Source: Neolewinella xylanilytica (GTDB lineage: Bacteria; Bacteroidota; Bacteroidia; Chitinophagales; Saprospiraceae). From it: a DNA stretch of 64,000 nucleotides. The position numbers and the translations under genes are program-made. The notes below the pieces were generated by a model. The model was not told the DNA's origin. It saw only the letters and a list, made by a program, of their open reading frames with translations, and searched no databases. The first letter of the stretch is position 1; each line of letters begins with the position of its first letter. Of the stretch, positions 45,317 through 54,019 are shown piece after piece. The DNA is taken from contig NZ_PTJC01000005.1 of the NCBI RefSeq assembly GCF_002934605.1, positions 992,001-1,056,000 on the forward strand, read 5' to 3'.

Positions 45317-45907
45317 TTACCGCGAGGGGTACCCTTCCTCCCGCAGGGCCCGGATTCGCCGCTTAAACCTAAAGGCGAAAAAGGCGGGAATCAAAGCGAT
45401 CAGTAAACCGATCAGCAGGCCCTGTAGCACGAACTTCAGCCGCTGATTCGTATCGATGTCGTGGCGGTGGTTCCAGATCTCGACGATCTTGCCGTCCTCG
45501 AAGCGGAAGACGTTGATGATCGGGATCGAACCGGCGCCGAGCAATACCCGGCCGATGAGGGTTTCGGGTTTGTAATCGGCGGTCCAGCGGGTTACCACCA
45601 GATCACCTTCCGCGACCTGGTAGTCGATGTTGCCCCGCATGGTTCCGTTCTTCCAAAAGAAGTCGGCGATGCGTTGCTGTTCCGCGGCCGGTTCGACCAC
45701 CCCTTTCCGGTCGCCGATATCGTGGACGATGTATTCGTCGGCGACGTATTGGTGATACTTATCGGTACGGTCCTGGAACCAGAGGTCCTCGTAAAATTGG
45801 CGGGCAATCTCTTTATTGATTGCCGTCCGGTCGACGGGGTCGTCCGCGCCGAGGACGACGGCCGACAGGGTCAGGAAAGGAAGCAGGGGCAGTATGCGAG
45901 AAGTCAC
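45317..45907 (-). CDS. NTF2/SnoaL-like protein with C-terminal membrane helix (GTG start)
   Basis: 196 aa from GTG at 45907, which begins a signal-like segment 'SRILPLLPFLTLSAVVLG'; the ATG at 45982 would add a charged leader. The core (about 30-145) has the SnoaL/NTF2 cone-fold pattern ('ARQFYEDLWFQDRTDKYHQY', 'VFRFEDGKIVEIWNHRHDID'). A membrane helix follows (about 160-180) and then a basic tail 'FRFKRRIRALREEG'. Such polyketide-cyclase-like proteins often bind small hydrophobic ligands; a specific role is unknown. It lies next to an AraC-type regulator (94 bp). Confidence 0.7.
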   Translation of the reverse strand: MTSRILPLLPFLTLSAVVLGADDPVDRTAINKEIARQFYEDLWFQDRTDKYHQYVADEYIVHDIGDRKGVVEPAAEQQRIADFFWKNGTMRGNIDYQVAEGDLVVTRWTADYKPETLIGRVLLGAGSIPIINVFRFEDGKIVEIWNHRHDIDTNQRLKFVLQGLLIGLLIALIPAFFAFRFKRRIRALREEGYPSR

Positions 45908-46001
45908 GGTCGGTGCTTTTTGGTGATGGTCCAAAGATGGGCGGTCACCGCGGGCGGGTCGTATTGCTGCCGGCCGAATCACTAGTGCGAAAAGCCGGGA
46001 T

Positions 46002-46943
46002 TCACACGGCAGACGGCAATTTCCCGAAGTGCCGCTTAAAGGCAGCCGTGAAATTGGAGGGGTGGGAATACCCTAACTCGTAGCTAAGTTCGGAGGCGGT
46101 CTTTCGCTTGTGTAGCAATTCCTCCCGGGCGTATGCCATCCGGATCCGGTTGCGGTACTGCAGTGGGGCCTGACCGAATACCAGCTTGAAGGAGTCCTTG
46201 AATTTCGTGACGCCCATGCCGGCCCGTTGGGCCAAATCCGGGAGGGCGGGCACCTTCGGTTCGAGGGGATCGCGCAGGTTGGTAGCGATCCGCATGATTT
46301 GCCGGAGGTCGTCGGGGTGGAGGCTGTCCACGCTACCCGGTTTCTGGTGGCGGGAGAGCTTGCCGAACAGTTCGTTCAGAAAGGTGAGCAGATGGGCGTG
46401 GCAGCTCAGCTTATTGTCCAGGCTCGCCAGCACCTGCGTCAGGGACTCCCCGAGCTCGTCGTCCAGGTCCTCGTAGGCGATGGGGCGGTCGAGGTCCACC
46501 GAGGCCTCAATGCCTGGCAGGAAGGTGGCTACGAAGTACCGGTAGAAGCGGATGGACAGCACCTCCGATTCCGTCCCCGCGGGGAGTACGGTGTGCATTT
46601 CCAATCCCGGACCGCAGAAGAGAATACCGATCGGTAGGCTCCGCTGGAAGAAGATGGTGTCGCCGCCGATCCGTTTTTCCTGGCCGAAGCGCGACAGGTT
46701 AATATGAATGAATAACCAGGGGGAGTCCGGCGGATTGGTGGTATCCATTTCCAGCGGGATCCGGAATTGCGTCGTGCCGAAGTGATACAATTCCAGATTG
46801 CCGGGAAAGCGGACCTGAACGGCCGCCGCCTCGTTGGTCCCGATGCTGGGATGAATGGTGAAACCGTTAGGGAAGTCCTTTCCTCCGATGCGGTCCTTAA
46901 ACTGCTGGTGAATGTTTTTGGAGATGTCGATGTGGAGGGTCAT
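46002..46943 (-). CDS. AraC-family transcriptional regulator
   Basis: 313 aa with an N-terminal sensing region (about 1-200) and a C-terminal double helix-turn-helix domain (about 215-313): 'LPDLAQRAGMGVTKFKDSFK', 'GQAPLQYRNRIRMAYAREEL' and 'ASELSYELGYSHPSNFTAAF' followed by KRHFGKLP. The last block is the AraC signature. Likely regulates the neighbouring NTF2-like gene (inference from proximity). Confidence 0.9.
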   Translation of the reverse strand: MTLHIDISKNIHQQFKDRIGGKDFPNGFTIHPSIGTNEAAAVQVRFPGNLELYHFGTTQFRIPLEMDTTNPPDSPWLFIHINLSRFGQEKRIGGDTIFFQRSLPIGILFCGPGLEMHTVLPAGTESEVLSIRFYRYFVATFLPGIEASVDLDRPIAYEDLDDELGESLTQVLASLDNKLSCHAHLLTFLNELFGKLSRHQKPGSVDSLHPDDLRQIMRIATNLRDPLEPKVPALPDLAQRAGMGVTKFKDSFKLVFGQAPLQYRNRIRMAYAREELLHKRKTASELSYELGYSHPSNFTAAFKRHFGKLPSAV

Positions 46944-47173
46944 CTGGGGGGAGGAGTGGGACTTTATGCGGTCACCGAATGTACAGAAGCCCGGGGATAA
47001 TGCTGGCCTGGCGTTTGGTAGCTTTTAATTGTAGTGCCGACCGCATCGCGTACCGTATGCCATGCTCTTGTACCGGTAGGCAACCCGCCAAAACTCGGCC
47101 TGCAAGGCCTCGACCCCGGATCACCGGATGGTGGAGCGATGTTTCCAGGTACCAAGCCTTCCCCTTCGCCGCG

Positions 47174-48766
47174 TTACTTCCGCTGCACCAACGACACGTC
47201 ATCCACCAGGCAAAACGCCCCCGCTTCCCCGTCCGCCAGGAAGCCGATCTCGACTTCATTGCCGGCCACCTGGATACCGTCCACGCGGACTGTCGTCCAC
47301 TCTTCGTTGGCTTCCGTTATGGTGGTGGTGAAGCGCTCCCCGCCCGATTCGGCGTACATCTCCAGGGTGTCGAAGCCGTCGCTGTTCTTGACCTTGGCGG
47401 TAAGGACGTAGCGGTCGTTGGGGAAGGTCACGTAGGGGGAGGAGGTGATGGTCTGGTGGACGTGGCGGACGAAGGCCACCGTGTCGCTCATGTTCAGGCT
47501 GCGTTCGCCGATGACGTGCTTGCGTTCGGCTTCCGTGTTGGCGTGGTTGAGCTTGGGCCCCAGGGTGTCGAGCGAAATGGGGGTACCCTCCACGACTTCC
47601 GTTTCCCATCCCCGCAGGAAGGTCTGTACGGGTTTGACCTGACTGGGCATTTCCTTGCGGTCCGCTTCGAAGCTGGCGTTGATGGCCCAGTTGTTGTCTT
47701 CGGCAACCCGCCATTCGCCGGTTTCGGCGTTCAGATCCCAGGAGTTGAGGGAGTTGAAGTAGGGTTGGTCGCCGTCGAAGGAGAGCGGCACCCACTGGTT
47801 GTAGCCCAGGCCGTTACCCGCGAAGTCGGCCCAGCGGTCGCCGCAGTAGATGACCGTGGTATCCTTGGTTCCCCGCACGGTAACGAAGAAGCCGGTCTGG
47901 GAGATGTGAGCGTAATCAGCCTCCGCACCCGCGAAGACCTGCATGTCATTCTCCGGCAGGTAGGGACCCATCACGTCGTCCGCGACGAGGTAGTAGGGGA
48001 GGGAGCCATCCCAACCGTACAGCTGCGAAGCCGCCAGGTAGTATTTATCCTGGTACTTGAACATACAGTTCCCCTCGCGGCCCGCGCCGCCGAAGACCTG
48101 CTTATAGTCCAGCAGGGTCAGCGTATCGTTCTGCAGGCCGATCTCGGAGAGGTAGATCTTGTGGCGTCCCTGCCCGTAGCTGTACACCAGGTAGGATTTG
48201 CCGGTATCTTCGTCGGTGAAGACGGTCTGGTCGCCGGTATTGGAGGTGCCGATCCAGGATTCCATGTTCTTGTGGTGGCTCACCTTGAACGGTCCGAGGG
48301 GCGAATCCGCGACGGCAAACATAACCTCGGCGTTGTGCTGGATGATCAGCACGTACTGGTCGGCCTCCTCGACGTAGGCCACGCCCATGCGGCCCAGCCA
48401 GCCCCACCGCCGCTCGGAATCCCCGAATACTTCGTCGGGGGTGAGTACGTCGGCCTCGAAGGTCCAGCTGACGAGGTCGGTGGAGGAGTAGCAGTTCACC
48501 CCCTCGAAGTTGTTCCGCGGCTGGGTAACGGAGGGATCGTCCCGGTACATTTCCGCCTGCTTGTAGTGCACGCCGTACCAGTAGTATTTTTCTTCCCCCG
48601 TTTCCGGGTCCGGGAACGTAAAGATCCCGCCGCCCTGGCTGTACAGCGGGTCGCCGTTTTCGGTATCCCAGAAGGTGTCGTTCTTGATGTTGTGGAATTG
48701 GGCCGCGGCCTGTTGGCCGGCCAGGGCTACTACGAACAGGAGGAGGAAGAGTCTTTGGATGCGCAT
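47174..48766 (-). CDS. Secreted GH43-type glycosidase with C-terminal beta domain
   Basis: 530 aa from the ATG at 48766, which gives a signal peptide ending QQAAAQ. The N-terminal five-bladed propeller (about 25-335) includes 'YYWYGVHYKQAEMY' and 'WTFEADVLTPDEVFGDSERR', in line with GH43 subfamilies active on arabino-/galactans (similar to exo-1,3-galactanase-type members, tentative). The C-terminal region (about 380-530) is a carbohydrate-binding-like beta-sandwich ending 'AGAFCLVDDVSLVQRK'. The next gene in the same direction is a second GH43-type enzyme, 47 bp upstream, so both form an operon. Confidence 0.82.
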   Translation of the reverse strand: MRIQRLFLLLFVVALAGQQAAAQFHNIKNDTFWDTENGDPLYSQGGGIFTFPDPETGEEKYYWYGVHYKQAEMYRDDPSVTQPRNNFEGVNCYSSTDLVSWTFEADVLTPDEVFGDSERRWGWLGRMGVAYVEEADQYVLIIQHNAEVMFAVADSPLGPFKVSHHKNMESWIGTSNTGDQTVFTDEDTGKSYLVYSYGQGRHKIYLSEIGLQNDTLTLLDYKQVFGGAGREGNCMFKYQDKYYLAASQLYGWDGSLPYYLVADDVMGPYLPENDMQVFAGAEADYAHISQTGFFVTVRGTKDTTVIYCGDRWADFAGNGLGYNQWVPLSFDGDQPYFNSLNSWDLNAETGEWRVAEDNNWAINASFEADRKEMPSQVKPVQTFLRGWETEVVEGTPISLDTLGPKLNHANTEAERKHVIGERSLNMSDTVAFVRHVHQTITSSPYVTFPNDRYVLTAKVKNSDGFDTLEMYAESGGERFTTTITEANEEWTTVRVDGIQVAGNEVEIGFLADGEAGAFCLVDDVSLVQRK

Positions 48767-48813
48767 GGGGTTTAGTTTATTGGGTGGATACCGGAATCGG
48801 GTGCTGAAGGGGC

Positions 48814-49812
48814 TCATTCCTTTTCGGGGTAATACCGCCCCACAACCTCCAGCTTATCCCCCGAAAGATCCACCTCGAACAGCTTGGGCACCCGGATGTA
48901 GCGGCCGTTCACGGAGCGGTGGCTGTGTACGGACATAAGATCCTTCCCTTCGAAGGAGGTGAAGAGCATCCCGTGGCCGAAGTTATCCGGGGTGATGGGC
49001 TCGGGCTCCTGTGTCCACGGTCCTTTAAGGTCGCCGCTTTCGGAGTAGGCTACGCCCTGCACGTAAATGTCGTGTACCCAGCTTGTCCACATCATGCCCA
49101 GCCGGCCGCTGCCGGTGCGAAAGAGCCAGGGGCCGTCGGTGACCACGCTGGGGCCCACCGAACCGTCGTCGCGTTCCTGCCGGCTCCAGGGGGAATCGCT
49201 GGCGCGGAACAGGAGGGTAGACTCTCCGGTGGTGCCGCTCAGGTCGGGCTTCAGCTCGATCATTTCCATCGTGCCGTTCTGGTTCTGCAGCCACTCGTGG
49301 CAGAAGACCATGTAGGGCGTGCCGTCGGTGTCCACCCAGAAGGTGCCGTCCAGGGTGGGCATGTCGGCGGGCAGGTAGGTGCTGTCGGCCATGGGGACGT
49401 ACGGGCCGTCGGGGGTATCGCTTACGAGCACGTGGCTGGCCCGCCGCTCGATCGCGTTGCCGGCCACGGTATCGATGATGACGGCGCGGTTGGTGAAGGT
49501 GGCGAAGTCGTAGTACTTGCCTTTGTATTGGTGGAGTTCCGCGGCCCAGATCATCGGGTCGGGGCCCATCCAGGAGTCGGGGTCGGTGGCGACGATCTTG
49601 TGCGGGCCTTCCCAGCTGACCAGGTCCTTGCTTTTCCACATCCAGCCGCCGGTGCCGGTCAGGTAGTAGGTCATGGTGGCCGAGTCGGCGAGGATGGCCG
49701 GGTCGCTCAGGCGGATGGAGTCGAGGGGAATGTCGGAGCGGACCGGGCGCTGGCCGAAGGCGAGGCAGCCGAACGCGATCCACAGGAGCAGGGTCGGAAG
49801 GTGTCGTTGCAT
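48814..49812 (-). CDS. Secreted GH43-type glycosidase (short form)
   Basis: 332 aa, signal peptide ending CLAFGQ, then a single GH43-like propeller: 'IRLSDPAILADSATMTYYL' (catalytic-base Asp block), 'ASDPDSWMGPDPMIWAAELH'-type strand with acidic residues, and 'DMPTLDGTFWVDTDGTPYMV' (pKa-modulator region). The general acid Glu lies later, near 'CHEWLQNQNGTMEMIEL'. No extra domain. First gene of a two-gene operon with the larger GH43-type gene. A weak -7-like TATCTTCC lies just upstream of the start. Confidence 0.8.
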   Translation of the reverse strand: MQRHLPTLLLWIAFGCLAFGQRPVRSDIPLDSIRLSDPAILADSATMTYYLTGTGGWMWKSKDLVSWEGPHKIVATDPDSWMGPDPMIWAAELHQYKGKYYDFATFTNRAVIIDTVAGNAIERRASHVLVSDTPDGPYVPMADSTYLPADMPTLDGTFWVDTDGTPYMVFCHEWLQNQNGTMEMIELKPDLSGTTGESTLLFRASDSPWSRQERDDGSVGPSVVTDGPWLFRTGSGRLGMMWTSWVHDIYVQGVAYSESGDLKGPWTQEPEPITPDNFGHGMLFTSFEGKDLMSVHSHRSVNGRYIRVPKLFEVDLSGDKLEVVGRYYPEKE

Positions 49813-49880
49813 GATACTGGGAAGATAGATACTTTTTCCCGCGGCAGAATGGCGTAGCCGCGGCTGCGGGCGGGGAATTG

Positions 49881-49938
49881 GGGGCGCCGGAGCGCGGGTG
49901 CAACGGGAACCGGCAAATTTCCCGCGCTCCGGCGCCCG
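49881..49938. repeat. Inverted pair of the short GC-rich dispersed repeat
   Basis: GGGGCGCCGGAGCGCGGGTG (from 49881) and the reverse form CCCGCGCTCCGGCGCCC (49921-49937) are separated by about 20 bp, so the transcript can form a very stable hairpin. This is the only place where two copies of the family face each other. It lies between the GH43 operon promoter region and the next gene. Confidence 0.75.
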
Positions 49939-50092
49939 AATCCAATACCTCGGAAACGCCGGGCTACTTCATATGCAAAGAGGTATGTTCCGCCGCTACA
50001 CGAACGGGAATGATCTTCGATATATAATTAGCTCATTATAGATATACCAACCGCTTACCCGGGGATTCGCTCATTGGGCAAATACCCTACTT

Positions 50093-50602
50093 ATGCGAAA
50101 GCTTAGCCTGCCGGTGGTTCTGCTATGGACCATGAGTTTGACCCAGGCACAGGACCGGCCAGCTCAAATCAGTCCGTGCTGCCCAACCATCGACCGTACG
50201 GTAACCGAGCTGCTGCGATTGATCTCCAATAAGCCGGGCGAAGCGAAAGACACCGCCGCGATTCGTGCGCTCTTCCTTCCGACCGCCCGATTTACGGTGC
50301 ATACCCAGGATACGACCGGCAACCCCCTCCAGACCGCGGACCTGAATGAATTTTTATACTATCTCCAGGACCCTTCCTACGCGGACGGGTTCGAGGAAGT
50401 GGACATTTCCCGGGTAGTCGATGGATACCGGAATATCGCCCAGGTGTTTTAAACCTTCGAAGCGACGGAGGGGGCCAGGCACAAGGAAAGAGGGATCACG
50501 AGCTATCAATTGGTACGGGTAGCCGACCGGTGGATGATCGCGATTATGGTCTGGACGATGGAGTCGGCGGACGATCCCTTACCCCGGAAGTACCGGCGGT
50601 GA
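50093..50602 (+). pseudogene. NTF2-like secreted protein interrupted by an in-frame TAA
   Basis: The intact part is 119 codons: signal peptide ending TQAQ, then a SnoaL/NTF2-like region ('ALFLPTARFTVHTQ', 'VDISRVVDGYRNIAQVF'). After TAA at 50450-50452 the same frame continues for 49 codons ('TFEATEGARHKERGITSYQL', then 'VRVADRWMIAIMVW') to a TGA at 50600-50602. The continuation supplies exactly the missing C-terminal strands of the fold. A CAA-to-TAA change would explain it. Either a nonsense pseudogene, a sequencing error, or readthrough. Confidence 0.72.
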
Positions 50603-50665
50603 TCCGCGAAACAGTAGGGGCGAGACGATGGGAGAAAGAGCAGCGGGTTGCACCCGGCGGGAATC

Positions 50666-51478
50666 CTACAGGGTTTGAAAGATGAGCGCGAATGCCGCCA
50701 GCACGCCGGTTGCGATGTACGTGCGGGTCAAAGCCAGCCGATCGATTGGGAAAGCGGCTACCACTTCCGGACGGGTAAGCAGCCACAACACGGCCGCGTA
50801 GTAGAGCACGGCGGAAAGCGAAAGCAGGGGGTGGGGCGGAGCGAATAGTTCGGTTAGCAGGAAAAATTCGGTTTTTGCGAAGTCGGGGAGTAGCGAATAC
50901 AGGTTTAAATGGTGGAGCATCGACTCGTAGAGCGTCGACAGTCCGACGGCCAGGCTCATGCCGGTGAACAGAACGGCTACTATCCAACCCCACGGTTTAC
51001 CCAGCCAGAAGAGCACGGGAATGGCGGCGAGACCGATCGACAGCAATACCAGGAATAGGGATAAGCCATCTAACAAATGATACAGCTCCGGAGACCATAG
51101 CCCCGCGTAGTTCCCGGCCTCGTACAGCTGAACGGCGGCGGCCACGCCCAGGAGAAGCGTAAGGATGCGATGTTTACGCCGCGCATCCGGCGTCCCGATC
51201 TGGATGGGGCTGGCGGCGGCGGCCCAGGCGCCGGCAGTTGCTTTGATTTGCGCAAGCTTATCGTGTCGTTTACGGGCCTTGGTGGTATGCTCCCCGCGTT
51301 CCTGTTCGAGGGTAGCTGTGGTGTCCGCCACCTCTTCTTCGGTCAATTCCCGCCTGGCTAATTCCTCCCGGGCTGCCTGTACGGCTACCTCCTGGTACGC
51401 CTTTGTATCCAGCGTTATCCGCATTAATTGGGGGGTTGGTAAGGACCGGTAACGGGTACGGAATTCTTCTAGGCTCAT
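50666..51478 (-). CDS. Hypothetical multi-pass membrane protein
   Basis: 270 aa from the ATG at 51478. A soluble, charged N-terminal part (about 1-95, helical with 'TKAYQEVAVQAAREELARRE' heptad-like pattern) is followed by about five membrane helices. The N-terminus resembles the small helical domain found before membrane segments in several Bacteroidota proteins of unknown function. No catalytic motif. Stands alone. Confidence 0.65.
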   Translation of the reverse strand: MSLEEFRTRYRSLPTPQLMRITLDTKAYQEVAVQAAREELARRELTEEEVADTTATLEQERGEHTTKARKRHDKLAQIKATAGAWAAAASPIQIGTPDARRKHRILTLLLGVAAAVQLYEAGNYAGLWSPELYHLLDGLSLFLVLLSIGLAAIPVLFWLGKPWGWIVAVLFTGMSLAVGLSTLYESMLHHLNLYSLLPDFAKTEFFLLTELFAPPHPLLSLSAVLYYAAVLWLLTRPEVVAAFPIDRLALTRTYIATGVLAAFALIFQTL

Positions 51479-51929
51479 TAGCTCGTTATAAGGGCGAATC
51501 GCTGGAATCCGCACGCCCGTGTTTTACGGCCGGGGATAAAAACGCGAGTCGGCCATCCTGCTGGATAGGGGGACTTTTGATATAAAGAACGGAAGCTAGT
51601 TTAAATCATCCAAAAGCCGGGTATTCGTACCCATCGATATAGCGAGGATAAGGATTATACAACCGGTCAATCTGCTCCAGGGTAAGAAGGATGGATCCGG
51701 ACCGCGCTCATCGCTGATCAGCTCGTTCGACATTTGCATCAAGGTCTTGTGGTCTTCCGGCAGTTGTTGCCCTAAACGCTGTTCGGGTACTGTAATCAAG
51801 GCTGGCGTCGCCCGACGTTGGCTCAGGATTATATTAGGCCGGCCCGTATCGCGATCGTATAGCCGGGATAGGCGATCTAGCGCACTTTTAATGGGAGGTA
51901 TGCTTCCATCCTTAGCTCGTTCGCTAGTA
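51479..51929. other. Intergenic region with a doubtful small ORF
   Basis: The minus frame 51596-51739 could encode 47 residues with a hydrophobic segment ('LTGCIILILAISMGTN'), but the longer frame (to 52003) overlaps the symporter gene and has no support. No other gene seen. Confidence 0.25.
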
Positions 51930-53216
51930 TTAGGGCTTCGTGCCAACCGCCCCCACCTCCAACTTCCCCACCGATTTAGCCACCGCCATAGCCACCGTAG
52001 CATCCCCCGTGACGTTGGCGATGGTGCGGCACATGTCCAGCGGCCGGTCGACGGCGAAGATCAGGGCGATGCCCTCCACGGGGATGCCCGCCTGCCCGAG
52101 GACGATGACCAGCGTGATGATGCCCGCGCTGGGCACGGCCGCCGCGCCGATCGACGCCAGACTGGCGGTGACGACGATGCCGAGCTGGGTCGTCAGGTCG
52201 AGCTCGAGCCCGAAGACCTGGGCGACGAAGACGGCCGCGACCGCCTGGTGCAGGCTCGTGCCGTCCATATTGACGGTCGCGCCGATGGGCAGCACGAAGC
52301 TGGCGATCTCCTCCGACACGCCCAGGTGGTTGGTGGTGCGGTCGAGGGTAGCGGGTAGGGTGGCCGCGCTGGAACTGGTGCTGAAGGCCAGCAATTGCGC
52401 CGGCGCGATGCCCCGGAAGAAGGTGCCATACCCGACGCCCGTGAATAGGCGCACCAGCAGGGGATAAAAGACCAGGATCAGGACGGCCAGCCCCAGCAGC
52501 ACGCAAACGCTATACGTCAGCAGGGCCGCGAAGAGGTCCGCGCTCGGTGCCTCGACCACCAGGGCCGCCAGCAGCGCGAAGACGGCGTAGGGGGCGGTGG
52601 CCATCAGCAGGTCGATCAGTTTGAGGATGACGTCGTTCACGCCGTCAAAGAAGGCCTTCACCGGCCGCGCCTTATCCGGGGGGATCAGGATGAGGCCGAC
52701 GCCAAAAAAGACGACGAAAACGATCACCTGCAGCATATTGCCGTTGAAGGAGGCCGCGCCGACGATGTTGTCCGGGACCATGTCCACGAAGAACTGCAGC
52801 GGCCCCTGCTCGGACTGGGCCGTAGCGATCTCGATCCGCTGGGAAGCGTCGGTGGCGTAGGCGGCCAGCAGTTGCTCCCGCGTTTCCGGCAGCACCACCT
52901 TACCCGGGTTCACCAGGTTGACGATGCCCAGGCCGATGGTCACCGCCGTTACCGTCGTCATCAGGAAGAGCGCCAGCGTACGGCCGCCGATCCGCGAGAG
53001 CTGGGAGATGTCCTGCAGGTCGCTGATCCCCTTGATGAGGGAAGCCACGATGAGCGGAATGGCGATCAGCTTCAGCGCATTTATGAAGATGATGCCGAAG
53101 GGCTTGATCCAGTCTACGACGAATTCCGTCGCGCCCACCGCGCTGGCGAGGAAGCCGAAGCCTACGCCCAGTACCATGCCGATGATGATCTTCCAGTGAA
53201 GGGGTAGGTGCTTCAT
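51930..53216 (-). CDS. Dicarboxylate/amino acid:cation symporter (DAACS family)
   Basis: A 428-aa transporter of the glutamate-transporter (GltPh/GltP/DctA) fold, about 8 membrane helices plus two hairpins. Family signatures present: 'FSTSSSAATLPATLD' (the Ser-rich HP1 tip), 'LPIGATVNMDGTSLHQAVA' (NMDGT motif of TM7, sodium site), 'ASIGAAAVPSAGIITLVIVL' (HP2) and 'DRPLDMCRTIANVTGDA' (TM8 with substrate-contacting Asp/Arg). The Arg in TM8 points to acidic amino acids or C4-dicarboxylates. Complete and intact. Confidence 0.93.
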   Translation of the reverse strand: MKHLPLHWKIIIGMVLGVGFGFLASAVGATEFVVDWIKPFGIIFINALKLIAIPLIVASLIKGISDLQDISQLSRIGGRTLALFLMTTVTAVTIGLGIVNLVNPGKVVLPETREQLLAAYATDASQRIEIATAQSEQGPLQFFVDMVPDNIVGAASFNGNMLQVIVFVVFFGVGLILIPPDKARPVKAFFDGVNDVILKLIDLLMATAPYAVFALLAALVVEAPSADLFAALLTYSVCVLLGLAVLILVFYPLLVRLFTGVGYGTFFRGIAPAQLLAFSTSSSAATLPATLDRTTNHLGVSEEIASFVLPIGATVNMDGTSLHQAVAAVFVAQVFGLELDLTTQLGIVVTASLASIGAAAVPSAGIITLVIVLGQAGIPVEGIALIFAVDRPLDMCRTIANVTGDATVAMAVAKSVGKLEVGAVGTKP

Positions 53217-53363
53217 ATACTTCCCGTAATTGGGGTAAAGCTACGCGCAACGCCCTATATCCAAATGGGAATTTGCGGGCAGCTCGCCGGGCCCGCTTCT
53301 ACGCTTCCCCGGGCGGCGGGGCACGGCACTCATCAGTGATTTCAGATCCGAATGGCGCCTTCC

Positions 53364-53909
53364 TTACCGGATCCACGCCGGCTTCGCCCGTAGCACCCGC
53401 TGGTACACGGGACAGTCTTCGACGTGCGCCCCCGGCAGAAAGCCGGTACTCATCAAAAACTCGTTGACGATCTCGCCCCCGGTGAATTGGAAGGTTTTTT
53501 TGAACAGCTTCATCCAGGATTCCCGGGTCATGGGATGGTGGTGCTCCAGCCACGCCTGGAAGGAGCCGTAGTCCTGCTGCAGTTCCGCGATAGCCTGCGC
53601 GTTAAAGATGGCGGCGTTCACCTTGAGCTTGTTGCGGATGATCCCCGCATCGGCCAGGAGGCGCGCACGGTCCGCCTCCGTGTACGCGGCCACTTTCCGG
53701 ATCGAGAAGTTGTCGTAGGCCTTGCGGAAGTTGTCCTCCTTTTTCAGCATCGTTTCCCAGCTCAGCCCCGCCTGGTTGATCTCCAGGAGTAAGCGTCCGA
53801 AAAGCTCGTCATCGTCGTGGATCGGAAAGCCGTAGTGGTGGTCGTGGTATGCCTTATGGAGGCTTTTCCGGGGCTCCGGCATATTGTCGATCGCGCTGCA
53901 ATAACTCAT
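53364..53909 (-). CDS. tag: DNA-3-methyladenine glycosylase I
   Basis: 181 aa from the ATG at 53909 ('SYCSAIDNMPEP'); the 5' extension of the ORF is not part of the family. It matches the Tag family: N-terminal Cys, 'YHDHHYGFPIHDDDELFGRL', 'LLEINQAGLSWETMLKKEDN', 'IIRNKLKVNAAIFNAQA' and the C-terminal 'HVEDCPVY', giving the Cys/His zinc-site set. It removes 3-methyladenine from DNA in base excision repair. It starts upstream close to the MBL-fold gene on the same strand (110 bp), which may be incidental. Confidence 0.92.
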   Translation of the reverse strand: MSYCSAIDNMPEPRKSLHKAYHDHHYGFPIHDDDELFGRLLLEINQAGLSWETMLKKEDNFRKAYDNFSIRKVAAYTEADRARLLADAGIIRNKLKVNAAIFNAQAIAELQQDYGSFQAWLEHHHPMTRESWMKLFKKTFQFTGGEIVNEFLMSTGFLPGAHVEDCPVYQRVLRAKPAWIR

Positions 53910-54019
53910 GGTCTCCGTTTTCTTTACATATTCAGCCCCCAGCACGCCGCTAGATAGCTTCATTACGTGGATCGTAACCGGCAATTTCGCTATTCCATGG
54001 GATACGCCTTTCGGACCGA

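Noticed and set aside
46979..48775. 598-codon plus-strand frame opposite the larger GH43 gene
   Set aside because: Antisense shadow; the minus strand shows a signal peptide and GH43-type strands.
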